Shown here piece by piece: positions 1 through 10,172 of a DNA stretch of 10,546 bases. Source of the DNA: Terriglobia bacterium (GTDB taxonomy: Bacteria; Acidobacteriota; Terriglobia; UBA7540). Position 1 is the first letter of the stretch. Every line of letters starts with the position of its first letter. The stretch is taken from assembly GCA_022866195.1 (NCBI GenBank), contig JALHUF010000480.1, forward strand, positions 1 through 10,546, read 5' to 3'. A program made the translations under genes and the position numbers. The notes under the pieces were generated by a model. The model ran no database searches. It saw nothing but the letters and a program-made list of their open reading frames with translations, and was not told where the DNA came from.

Positions 1-2
1 AC

Positions 3-1727
3 GACTACGTGCGAATCTCCTTGCCCGCCACACCCGATAACCACATGAAGTTTCGGCAGGCTCTGGTCGAGACGATTCAGCAACTCAATAGCCTGAACAT
101 TAAGTCCGCGATGAACTCCGGCTCGGACTGGCTGGGTGCTTTCTACGAGGTCTTCCTGAAATACGCGAGTTGGGCGCAAGACCTTGGGATTGTTTTGACG
201 CCACGCCATCTCACCCGGTGGGCCGCAGAGGTCATGGACATTGATATGCACGATATTCTCTACGACCCGACGTGCGGTACCGGGGGATTCCTTGTGGCAG
301 CATTCGACCAGGTAAAGCGCAAGCGCAACGACGCGCAGATAAACATGTTCAAGCAAAACTGCCTGTTCGGCGTAGAGCAGGAATCCGGTGTCGCTGCCCT
401 GGCGGTGGTCAACATGATCTTTCGCGGCGACGGAAAGAACAACATTAGGGAGGGAAACTGCTTTGCTCAGTACTTGGCACCCCACACGCGAGGCGGCGTG
501 GCGACAGCTAGGTACGTTAAGTCGCAGGACACCAATCCACCTGTGACCAAGGTAATGATGAATCCGCCTTTTGCTCTAAAGCGAGGCGCCGAGAAAGAAT
601 ACAGGTTCGTTGATCAGGCGCTCGCCCAGATGGAGAATGGCGGAATTTTGTTCACGGTACTGCCGTACTCGGCGATGTGCAAGCCGAAGGGATATGACAC
701 GTGGCGCAAGAAGGTACTCCTCACAAACCATACCCTGTTGGCCGTCATTACGTTTCCCATCGACATCTTCTATCCCATCGGTGTGACGACTTGCGGCGTT
801 TTCATCAAGAAGGGCATCCCGCATCCGAGGGGTCAGAACGTTTTATGGATACGAGCGCCGGGCGATGGCCTGCTAAAAAGCAAGGGCAAAAGGCTGCCAA
901 ATTCAAAGGCGAGCAATGAACTATCGGAGGTTGCCCCATTGCTCAAAGCGTTTCTGCGGAATGCGTCTCATCCGGTAGCCAACGCTGAACAATCCCACAA
1001 GGCGTGCATGGTGGACGCTTCTGACAAGCAAGCGGAGCTTGTGCCGGAGGCATACCTAGATCAGGCGGAACCTTCAACGCAGGAAATCTTCGACATCCAG
1101 CAAAAGGACTTGCGCGAAACACTTGCCTACCTCGTGAAGATCAATAGAGCCAAAATGGAGCCATCGCTATTGGATTCACCTCGCAAGCAAGCACCGCAAT
1201 TCTCTGCGCCGAAGTGGAGGATGTTTAATGTCACTGATCTGTTTGACTTGAAGCGCGGCAGTTTCCACTCACTTGCGAGCCTGGACGCCGGGTCATATCC
1301 GACGATCTCTCGGGTGAGCACGGACAATGGCTGCGTTGGGTTCTACGAAAAGCCAGATGGGGCTACGGTCTGGCCACCCAGAACAATCACCGTCTCCAGC
1401 GTCACCGGGGACGCGTTTATCCAGCCGATTGCGTTCATCGCCACGGACAACGTCGTGATGTGCGTGCTAAAGCAGAAATATCGCGATCTGCAGCTTTCTT
1501 CACTTTTTCTTGTTCAAGCGATGATGAACCACATTAACTGGCGATACTCTTATGGACGCCAGTGCTACAAGACGAAGTACGCCAAGACGGAAGTACCGCT
1601 GCCTGTCGACCAGGAAGGGGGCCTCGACCACGAGTTCATGGCGAAAATGGTTGAACAGGCCAATCACTGGAGAATGGTCGCTGCGTCCTTCGAGCTTGCA
1701 GACCCCGACGCGGGAGCCGCGAGGTAG
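3..1727 (+). CDS. N6-adenine DNA methyltransferase with fused C-terminal target-recognition domain (5' partial)
   Basis: Predicted to transfer a methyl group from S-adenosylmethionine to adenine in a specific DNA site, as part of a restriction-modification or epigenetic system. The frame is open to the left edge (only Asp-Tyr codons precede the GTG at 9), so the true start lies outside. Counting from that GTG, residues 42-75 resemble the HsdM helical region ending in LTPRHLTR. Residues 86-95 (DPTCGTGGFL) are the SAM-binding motif I, and 185-188 (NPPF) is the catalytic motif IV of N6-adenine methylases. After a linker, residues 402-533 (from KWRMFNVTDLFDLKRG) look like one type I S-subunit/BcgI-type target-recognition domain. 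Modification and specificity thus sit in one chain, as in type IIG enzymes. One recognition domain suggests dimerisation or an asymmetric site. No separate hsdR or hsdS is visible. An N-terminal nuclease domain could lie upstream. The gene looks less G+C rich than its neighbours by eye, which fits an accessory gene. Methylase identity is firm; subtype is inferred. Confidence 0.88.
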   Translation, partial: DYVRISLPATPDNHMKFRQALVETIQQLNSLNIKSAMNSGSDWLGAFYEVFLKYASWAQDLGIVLTPRHLTRWAAEVMDIDMHDILYDPTCGTGGFLVAAFDQVKRKRNDAQINMFKQNCLFGVEQESGVAALAVVNMIFRGDGKNNIREGNCFAQYLAPHTRGGVATARYVKSQDTNPPVTKVMMNPPFALKRGAEKEYRFVDQALAQMENGGILFTVLPYSAMCKPKGYDTWRKKVLLTNHTLLAVITFPIDIFYPIGVTTCGVFIKKGIPHPRGQNVLWIRAPGDGLLKSKGKRLPNSKASNELSEVAPLLKAFLRNASHPVANAEQSHKACMVDASDKQAELVPEAYLDQAEPSTQEIFDIQQKDLRETLAYLVKINRAKMEPSLLDSPRKQAPQFSAPKWRMFNVTDLFDLKRGSFHSLASLDAGSYPTISRVSTDNGCVGFYEKPDGATVWPPRTITVSSVTGDAFIQPIAFIATDNVVMCVLKQKYRDLQLSSLFLVQAMMNHINWRYSYGRQCYKTKYAKTEVPLPVDQEGGLDHEFMAKMVEQANHWRMVAASFELADPDAGAAR

Positions 1728-1771
1728 CCGGTTGTACGATTGCAGGCATGCCCGACGGGGAAAGACTTTGA

Positions 1772-1800
1772 ACTGACCCACTGCCCACTGACGACTGCCG
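1772..1800 (+). repeat. Degenerate 7-bp tandem repeat (ACTGNC family)
   Basis: Four ACTG-headed units follow one another: an 8-mer ACTGACCC at 1772-1779, then three in-register heptamers ACTGCCC, ACTGACG and ACTGCCG at 1780-1800. The next seven bases (1801-1807) contain the -35 box of the promoter upstream of tig. The units resemble the ACTGAGA and ACTGACC heptamers at 10151-10164. Apart from this array, positions 1728-1800 hold nothing I recognise beyond an 8-bp palindrome GGCATGCC at 1745-1752. Confidence 0.6.
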
Positions 1801-1828
1801 TTGACAGGCGGCGGGCACGTGCTATACT
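1801..1828 (+). promoter_or_regulatory. Sigma-70 type promoter upstream of tig
   Basis: A perfect -35 hexamer TTGACA (1801-1806) and a -10 hexamer TATACT (1823-1828, five of six consensus bases) are separated by 16 bp. Transcription would begin near 1835. It points into the tig-clpP-clpX-lon operon, and no other gene lies between it and tig. It is the clearest promoter in the window. The sequence match is seen directly; activity is inferred. Confidence 0.8.
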
Positions 1829-1966
1829 GAACTTCCTGGGGCTGCCTAGAAGATCGCCACTTTCCGATCACAAGGTTGGGATTCTGCTTTCCCCGGGTCG
1901 CGATTTTAGGCAAACGTTGCATCACGCCACTTAAGTTCACTTCTTCGTCCCCCCTATCGAGGAGCT
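1829..1966 (+). promoter_or_regulatory. tig leader (5' untranslated region)
   Basis: About 130 nt separate the predicted transcription start from the tig GTG. A small stem GATCG/CGATC (1852-1856 with 1865-1869) is visible. No known riboswitch, tRNA or leader peptide is recognised. A strong Shine-Dalgarno GAGGAG (1959-1964) ends only 2 nt before the GTG at 1967, closer than usual. No in-frame ATG, GTG or TTG lies between the upstream stop (1907-1909) and 1967, so this start is the earliest possible one. Confidence 0.45.
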
Positions 1967-3259
1967 GTGGAGGCCGAGACCTGCAAGAAAGAACTAGTGA
2001 TTGAGATTCCCGTGGACGTGCTGCGGAAGGAATCGGAGAACGTCACGGCGCAGTATCAGCGGACAGCGCGGATTCCCGGCTTCCGCCGAGGCCACGCGCC
2101 CGCTACGCTCGTTCGCCACCACTTCCGCGACGCCATTCGCAAGCAGGTGGTGCAATCACTCCTCCCCAAGTTCTTTGAGCGTGCCGTCAAGGAGCAGAAG
2201 CTGGCGGTGGTAGGCGAGCCGCGCTTTGAGGATCTCAAGTTCGACGACGAGCAGCCTCTCACCTGCAAGGCGATGTTCGAGGTTCTGCCCGAGTTTGAGC
2301 TGGGAGACTACAAGAACTTGGAGGCGGAGGAAGACCCCGGCACGGTGACAGAGGCCGATGTCGATCAAGCCCTGGAAGAGTTGCGCCAAGGGGCAGCCAC
2401 TTACGAGGTGGTCGAGGATCGCCCCGCCGATGACGACGACTACGTGCTGGTTAGTTACCAGGGTCGTGACGTTAAGGAGCCCGGGGCCCCGCCGCTGGAG
2501 GCCCGCGACGCCGTCGTTCCCCTGGGTGGAAAAGGAACCGTCGCCGCCTTCAGTGCCAATCTGCGCGGTGCAAAATCGGGCGAGGTGCGCGAGTTTGACG
2601 TTCCCTACCCCGACGATTACCCCCAAAAGTCTCTGGCGGGCAAAACGTTCCGTTACCGCGTGGAGGTTCAAAGCATCAAAAAGAAGGTGGTGCCCGCCGT
2701 GGACGACGAACTGGCCAAGTCGGTCAGTGAGTCCGAAACGCTTGCCGACTTGCGGGTTAAGCTGCGCGCGGAGCTGGAGACACGCCGGAGACACCAGGTA
2801 GAAAAGGTCACGATGAGCAAGCTGCTCGAGCAGCTAGTGAACCGTGGCCAGTTCCCGGTGCCGCAGGCGCTGGTGGAGGCTCAGCTTGACCGCAAGATTG
2901 AGAACATCGTGACGCGGCTCGTGGCCCAACGTATTGACCCCCGCAGCACGGAGATTGACTGGCGCAAGCTGCGCGAGGAATCGCGGCCGGAGGCGGAGAA
3001 GGAAGTGCGCGGTTCGCTGATCCTGGAGAGGGTCGCCGAGGCGGAAGGGATTGAGGTCACCGAGGAGGAAGTGGACGAATTGGTCCGAGCCACGGCGGAG
3101 GAGCGGCATGAGCCGCCGGCGGCGCTGAAAACGCGCTTGACACGGGAGGGGACGTTGGATAGAATTAGGGTTTCTCGCCGCAGCCAGAAAGCGCTTGAGT
3201 TCATCTACCGCAACGCAAAAATCATTCGGAAAAGTGAAGGAACATCCAGCGCGGGTTGA
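1967..3259 (+). CDS. tig: Trigger factor, ribosome-associated chaperone and peptidyl-prolyl isomerase
   Basis: Trigger factor binds the ribosome beside the exit tunnel (protein L23) and shields nascent chains. The protein has 430 residues, the usual family length. Its ribosome-binding signature GFRRGHAP lies at residues 38-45, against 43-50 in E. coli, so the N-terminus is about five residues shorter. An FKBP-like isomerase domain spans roughly 155-240 (VLVSYQGR, then [12 protein letters not shown]), and a helical substrate-cradling C-terminal domain spans 241-425. In the isomerase domain the IPGF segment of E. coli is replaced by VAAF (195-198), so isomerase activity may differ, while the chaperone role does not depend on it. 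Start is GTG at 1967, the only start codon in the open upstream stretch. It is the first gene of the operon, 22 nt before clpP, behind a strong promoter. Identity is firm; the exact start is slightly less so. Confidence 0.95.
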   Translation: MEAETCKKELVIEIPVDVLRKESENVTAQYQRTARIPGFRRGHAPATLVRHHFRDAIRKQVVQSLLPKFFERAVKEQKLAVVGEPRFEDLKFDDEQPLTCKAMFEVLPEFELGDYKNLEAEEDPGTVTEADVDQALEELRQGAATYEVVEDRPADDDDYVLVSYQGRDVKEPGAPPLEARDAVVPLGGKGTVAAFSANLRGAKSGEVREFDVPYPDDYPQKSLAGKTFRYRVEVQSIKKKVVPAVDDELAKSVSESETLADLRVKLRAELETRRRHQVEKVTMSKLLEQLVNRGQFPVPQALVEAQLDRKIENIVTRLVAQRIDPRSTEIDWRKLREESRPEAEKEVRGSLILERVAEAEGIEVTEEEVDELVRATAEERHEPPAALKTRLTREGTLDRIRVSRRSQKALEFIYRNAKIIRKSEGTSSAG

Positions 3260-3281
3260 AGGTCGAGGCCCGAAACAAACC

Positions 3282-3890
3282 ATGAGCAAGAATGAACCGA
3301 GCATGACACTGATCCCCATGGTGGTGGAACAGACCAACCGGGGGGAACGCGCGTACGATATCTATTCCCGCCTCTTGCGGGATAACATCATCTTCATCGG
3401 CACGGCGATCGACGACCACGTCGCCAACGTGGTGACGGCCCAGCTCCTCTTCCTGGCGGCGGAGGACCCCGGGAAGGACGTGTCGTTGTATGTCAATTCG
3501 CCCGGGGGCATCGTGACCGCCGGCATGGCCATCTACGACACCATGCAGTTCATCAAGCCCGACGTGACCACCATCTGCATCGGCCAGGCGGCCAGTGTGG
3601 CGGCCCTGCTCCTGGCCGCCGGGACGCCCGGCAAGCGCTTTGCCTTGCCCAACTCCCGCGTGCTGATTCATCAGCCCACCATGGGCGGCCTGTCGGGCCA
3701 AGCGACAGACATCGATATCCACGCTCGCGAAATCCTGCGCATCCGGGCCAGCCTGAACGAAATCATGGCCAAACACACCGGCCAGCCTGTGGAAAAGATT
3801 GAACACGACGTCGAACGCGACTTCTGGATGAGTGCCCCGCAGGCGCGGGAATACGGCATCATCGACGAGATCATTTACAAGCACAAGTAA
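3282..3890 (+). CDS. clpP: ATP-dependent Clp protease proteolytic subunit ClpP
   Basis: This is the serine peptidase that forms the two-ring, 14-subunit degradation chamber and works with the ClpX encoded just downstream. From ATG at 3282 it has 202 residues, typical of the family. The catalytic triad is visible: Ser105 in [10 protein letters not shown], His130 in SRVLIHQP and Asp180 in ERDFWMSA. The oxyanion glycine motif NSPGG is at 72-76. The [23 protein letters not shown]-terminal region is typical. The open frame extends back to 3195 inside tig, but that would overlap tig by 65 bases and add residues that look unrelated to ClpP. ATG 3282 and ATG 3303 are both possible; the only purine-rich stretch (GAGG, 3265-3268) is 13 nt before 3282, so neither has an ideal ribosome-binding site. 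A short N-terminal stretch may be removed autocatalytically, as is usual for ClpP. Co-transcribed with tig and clpX. Confidence 0.96.
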   Translation: MSKNEPSMTLIPMVVEQTNRGERAYDIYSRLLRDNIIFIGTAIDDHVANVVTAQLLFLAAEDPGKDVSLYVNSPGGIVTAGMAIYDTMQFIKPDVTTICIGQAASVAALLLAAGTPGKRFALPNSRVLIHQPTMGGLSGQATDIDIHAREILRIRASLNEIMAKHTGQPVEKIEHDVERDFWMSAPQAREYGIIDEIIYKHK

Positions 3891-3895
3891 ACCCG

Positions 3896-3902
3896 GGAGA
3901 GG
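3896..3902 (+). promoter_or_regulatory. Ribosome-binding site supporting the clpX TTG start
   Basis: GGAGAGG lies in the 14-nt clpP-clpX gap just before TTG at 3905. No ATG or GTG is nearby in frame, and starting at TTG gives the N-terminus [16 protein letters not shown] that I associate with related ClpX proteins, so the site supports the TTG. Confidence 0.55.
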
Positions 3903-3904
3903 CT

Positions 3905-5169
3905 TTGAAACGCGCCGGTAGTGACGAACAACTGCGCTGCTCCTTCTGCCACAAGACCCAGGATGCGGTCAAGGAACTGATCTCGTCGCCGGGCGACCAG
4001 CCGCACACGTACATTTGCGACGAATGCGTGGCCGCTTGCAACGTGACTCTGGAAAAGGGCCGGGACCAGCCGCTCGTGTCCCCACAGTTCAGCCTGCCCA
4101 AGCCGGTCGAGGTGAGGACATTCCTCGACCAGTACGTCATCGGACAGGAGAAGACCAAGAAGAAGCTGGGCGTCGCTGTTTATAACCACTACAAGCGCCT
4201 TATGTTCGCTCGCGCCCGCAGCGACGTGGAGCTGACCAAGTCCAATATTCTGCTGATCGGCCCGACGGGCACAGGCAAGACGCTGCTGGCGCAGACCCTG
4301 GCTCGGCTGCTCGAAGTCCCTTTCGCCATCACAGACGCCACCACGCTGACCGAGGCGGGTTATGTCGGTGAGGACGTCGAAAACGTCATCTTGCGGTTGT
4401 TGCAGAATGCGAGTGGCGACGTCCAGCGCGCCCAGCAAGGCATCATTTACATCGACGAGATCGACAAGATCGCCAAGAAGGACGAGAACCCCTCCATCAC
4501 CCGTGATGTGTCTGGCGAGGGAGTGCAGCAGGCCCTGCTGAAGATCCTGGAAGGGACGGTGGCCAACATTCCGCCGCAGGGTGGACGGAAACACCCCCAC
4601 CAGGAATTCACCGCCGTCGATACGACCAACATCCTGTTCATCTGCGGTGGAGCCTTTGTGGGGCTGGAAAAGATTATCGAGCAGCGGGCTGGCAAGAGGA
4701 AAACTATGGGTTTTCGCGCCGAGACGCCCACTACCCCGGCAGCAGGGAATCGAAGAGATATCGAAATCTTAGAGCAAATCCAGCCGATAGATCTTATACG
4801 GTATGGCTTGATTCCGGAGTTCGTGGGGCGGCTGCCGGTGGTGAGTGTGCTGAGCGATCTCGATGCGCCGGCGTTGGTTCAGATTCTCACTGAGCCCAGG
4901 AACGCGCTGGTGCGCCAGTACCAAAAGCTGTTTGAATTTGAAAACGTCAAGCTGCGGTTCAGCGAGGGGGCGCTCGCGGCCATTACGGCCCAAGCGATCG
5001 AACGGAAACTGGGGGCGCGAGGCCTGCGGATGATCCTCGAGGATCTAATGCTCGACCTGATGTATCACCTGCCCAGCCAACGCAAACTCCGCGAATTTGT
5101 GGTCAGCGAGGAGATGGTCAGGAATCACGAGATCACCTTCAACTCCGCGCTGCTCGAGAGGGCCGGCTG

Positions 5170-5170
<1 letters not shown>
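3905..5170 (+). CDS. clpX: ATP-dependent Clp protease ATP-binding subunit ClpX
   Basis: ClpX is the hexameric AAA+ unfoldase that recognises tagged or native substrates and threads them into ClpP. It has 421 residues, the normal length. A four-cysteine zinc-binding domain is at the N-terminus (Cys12, Cys15, Cys38, Cys41). Walker A GPTGTGKT is at 119-126, the GYVG pore loop at 152-155, Walker B IIYIDEID at 180-187 and the RKH pore loop at 228-230. The ClpP-docking IGF-type loop reads MGF at 268-270. The arginine-finger region EFVGRLP is at 305-311 and sensor 2 GARGLR at 370-375. It starts at TTG 3905, 14 nt after clpP, and its TGA overlaps the lon ATG by one base, which implies translational coupling. 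Residues 283-298 are encoded by an unusual run of A/T-rich codons (see findings). No key residue is missing, and with clpP next to it a ClpXP protease is clearly encoded. Confidence 0.97.
5156..5162 (+). promoter_or_regulatory. Ribosome-binding site for lon
   Basis: GAGAGGG inside the end of clpX lies 7 nt before the ATG at 5170, a good spacing. It supports that start even though it overlaps the clpX stop codon. Confidence 0.6.
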
Positions 5171-7601
<2,431 letters not shown>

Positions 7602-7602
<1 letters not shown>

Positions 7603-7687
7603 CAGCCGGCGCAGAGTCTGGAAGGAGCCGGAAACCTATCCCCGGGAACGCGCATCGAAAGGAAGGGGCGGATAGACTCTCGGCTGC
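7602..7687 (+). other. Bulged long stem-loop element directly after the lon stop
   Basis: GCAGCCG (7602-7608) and AGAGTCT (7613-7619) are matched in reverse complement by AGACTCT CGGCTGC (7674-7687). This gives a 14-bp stem interrupted only by a 4-nt GCGC bulge on the 5' side. Inside, TATCC (7637-7641) can pair with GGATA (7670-7674, one base shared with the outer stem), and CC with GG just inside that, which suggests a branched fold. No U-tract follows, so it is not a standard intrinsic terminator. It could protect the 3' end of the operon mRNA, form the start of a rho leader, or be a small structured RNA. I do not recognise a named RNA family. The function is unknown. Confidence 0.5.
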
Positions 7688-7709
7688 AGAAGCGATACAG
7701 CTCATTAAG

Positions 7710-7737
7710 CCTGACAATTCAGGATTGAGAAACTCAA
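7710..7737 (+). other. Two adjacent mini-hairpins in the lon-rho gap
   Basis: CCTGA/TCAGG (7710-7714 with 7719-7723, loop CAAT) is followed one base later by TTGAG/CTCAA (7725-7729 with 7733-7737, loop AAA). Each stem has five perfect pairs. The heptamer CTGACAA at 7711-7717 is also like the repeat units elsewhere in the window. The role is unknown, and short stems like these can arise by chance. Confidence 0.3.
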
Positions 7738-7793
7738 GGATTGCGCACAAGGATTTGACCACGCATTTCGCCGCGGGCTGTCCGTTTCGAAGT

Positions 7794-7824
7794 GTTTCCC
7801 CTGCCCGCCGACTCGTTCCGCGCC
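7794..7824 (+). promoter_or_regulatory. C-rich, G-poor stretch in the rho leader (possible Rho loading site)
   Basis: In 31 nt, C outnumbers G about two to one (16 to 7) and many pyrimidine-C dinucleotides occur, the general character of a Rho utilisation site. It lies about 95 nt upstream of rho, and E. coli rho is known to control its own expression by termination in its leader. Assignment is inference from composition and position only. An inverted pair CGTTTCG (7783-7789) and CGAAACG (7834-7840) brackets it. I see no convincing promoter for rho in 7603-7904. Confidence 0.25.
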
Positions 7825-7871
7825 AGGCAGCGACGAAACGCGGCTTCCGCCAGACCTGGATTCAATTGCAC

Positions 7872-7889
7872 GGACCCACAGATGGGTCC
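7872..7889 (+). other. Perfect 7-bp hairpin upstream of rho
   Basis: GGACCCA (7872-7878) and TGGGTCC (7883-7889) form a perfect stem with loop CAGA, ending 30 nt before the rho ATG. No run of T follows, so it is unlikely to be an intrinsic terminator. It may structure the rho leader near the ribosome-binding site. Confidence 0.45.
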
Positions 7890-7907
7890 CAACTCTAAAT
7901 AAGAATG

Positions 7908-7917
7908 AAGAGAGAGA
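7908..7917 (+). promoter_or_regulatory. Purine-rich ribosome-binding site choosing the rho start
   Basis: AAGAGAGAGA lies just upstream of ATG 7920. The alternative in-frame ATG at 7905 has no purine-rich sequence in a suitable position before it (the preceding bases are CTCTAAATAAGA). The downstream ATG is therefore preferred. The difference is five residues. Confidence 0.5.
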
Positions 7918-7919
7918 TT

Positions 7920-9248
<1,329 letters not shown>

Positions 9249-9289
9249 TTTCGGCCCTCAAGATTCGGGACTGGGGATCCGTAGACCAC

Positions 9290-9367
9290 GAAGTATAAAG
9301 TGTGAATGATAAAGGATGAAACCCGACATCCGTGACTTCACACTTTATCCTTTACACTTTACCCTTA
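9290..9367. repeat. Inverted arms of degenerate 7-bp repeats between convergent rho and cmk (possible bidirectional terminator)
   Basis: On the plus strand, 9290-9317 is four in-register heptamers of the AAAGTGT/AAAGGAT type: GAAGTAT, AAAGTGT, GAATGAT and AAAGGAT. Read on the minus strand, 9367-9333 is five in-register heptamers: TAAGGGT, AAAGTGT, AAAGGAT, AAAGTGT and GAAGTCA. The arms face each other across a short unique core (about 9321-9332). ATAAAGTGTGAA (9295-9306) pairs perfectly over 12 bp with 9337-9348. The last unit overlaps the cmk stop codon. Position between two converging genes suggests a role in ending both transcripts, but the stem is A/T-rich with no clear U-tract. Confidence 0.6.
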
Positions 9368-10042
9368 AACCAGCCTTCTCTCTTGAGCCAATTTGAGGAT
9401 TTGTTCGACTACTTGGTCGGCGGTGAGGCGTGTCGAGTCGATCTCAACGGCGTCCGGCGCCGGGATGAGCGGTGAAATCTTTCGCTCGGCGTCGAGCTGA
9501 TCGCGGCGCCCGATGTCATAGGCTGTCTGTTCGAGCGTGCTCGCCCGGCCTTCTTCCTGGTCCTGCTTCCGGCGGCGATGCGCCCGTTCCTGCACTTCGG
9601 CCTTGAGGAAGATCTTGAGCGGGGCTTCCGGAAAGACCACACTGCCGATATCGCGCCCTTCCATTACCACCCCGCGCCCCTGGACCAGGCTTCGCTGTAA
9701 CGCGATCAACTTCTTGCGAACTGCGGGCAGGCGCGAGACTTGTGCCGCAGCCAGGGTCACTTCCGGGGTGCGAATATCCTGGGTGACGTCCCGCCCGTCC
9801 AGCCACACAGCGCAGCGGTCGCCATCCGTGGTGAAGCGGATTTCGGCGCCGGCAATCACCTCGACCACCGCGCTCTCGTCCTCGGGAGAAACGCCGGCTT
9901 CCAGCACCTTGAGCGCCGCGGCGCGGTAGGTGGCGCCGCTATCTACGTAGTTCAGCCCCAGGCGGGCTGCCAGTTTTTGCGCCACCGTGCTTTTCCCTGC
10001 CCCAGCCGGACCGTCAATGGCAATCACGAGAGGCTCGATCAT
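9365..10042 (-). CDS. cmk: Cytidylate kinase
   Basis: Phosphorylates CMP and dCMP to the diphosphates with ATP, feeding nucleotide recycling and synthesis. From ATG (10042) it has 225 residues, normal for the bacterial enzyme. The P-loop GPAGAGKST is at 11-19. The substrate-binding segment YVDSGATYRAAAL is at 32-43; its Thr sits where Met is more usual (SGAMYRA). EGRDIGSVVFPEAPLKIFL begins at 128. The lid-region arginines are seen in RRDQLDAER (179-187), followed by a typical IDST near 201-204. A GTG directly before the ATG (10045) is an equally possible start and adds one residue; neither has a strong Shine-Dalgarno sequence. It lies downstream of mutL on the same strand, about 130 nt away, with repeat arms in the gap. 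Its stop overlaps the last repeat unit shared with the rho 3' region. Confidence 0.95.
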   Translation of the reverse strand: MIEPLVIAIDGPAGAGKSTVAQKLAARLGLNYVDSGATYRAAALKVLEAGVSPEDESAVVEVIAGAEIRFTTDGDRCAVWLDGRDVTQDIRTPEVTLAAAQVSRLPAVRKKLIALQRSLVQGRGVVMEGRDIGSVVFPEAPLKIFLKAEVQERAHRRRKQDQEEGRASTLEQTAYDIGRRDQLDAERKISPLIPAPDAVEIDSTRLTADQVVEQILKLAQERRLV

Positions 10043-10058
10043 CACCCGACTCTGAAGC

Positions 10059-10164
10059 TGTCAGTTATCAGTTCAGGCTCACGGACCAAGTCTAACCGCC
10101 GCAGGAGGAGGCAGCCTGAGTACCTACGCGGCAGTGTGTTCTTGCTGACAACTGAGAACTGACC
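10059..10164. repeat. Inverted 7-bp repeat arms (ACTGACA family) in the mutL-cmk gap
   Basis: On the minus strand, 10072-10059 reads as heptamers ACTGATA and ACTGACA. On the plus strand, 10144-10164 reads GCTGACA, ACTGAGA and ACTGACC. The arms 10060-10073 and 10150-10163 are complementary at 13 of 14 positions, around a central stretch of about 76 nt. Just inside, CAGGCT (10074-10079) pairs with AGCCTG (10113-10118). The element occupies most of the gap between mutL and cmk and contains no gene. I see no convincing promoter for cmk here. Confidence 0.6.
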
Positions 10165-10172
10165 GCGGAGAA

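Noticed and set aside
1829..1966. tRNA or riboswitch in the tig leader
   Set aside because: No T-loop consensus, CCA end or cloverleaf arms, and no riboswitch consensus I know; only one short stem is present.
3195..3281. Upstream extension of clpP into tig
   Set aside because: It would add 29 residues that look unrelated to ClpP and overlap tig by 65 bases; the family length is met from 3282.
2156..3884. Long minus-strand frames opposite tig and clpP
   Set aside because: Shadows of well-supported plus-strand genes, with no ribosome-binding sites or family resemblance.
4706..4714. MGF instead of IGF in the ClpP-docking loop of ClpX
   Set aside because: The position aligns exactly with the E. 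coli loop (268-270) and a hydrophobic residue in first place is common; not a likely defect.
7710..7737. Possible further heptamer array starting CTGACAA in the lon-rho gap
   Set aside because: Only one unit matches the ACTGACA family and the following units drift at once, so it is not counted as an array.
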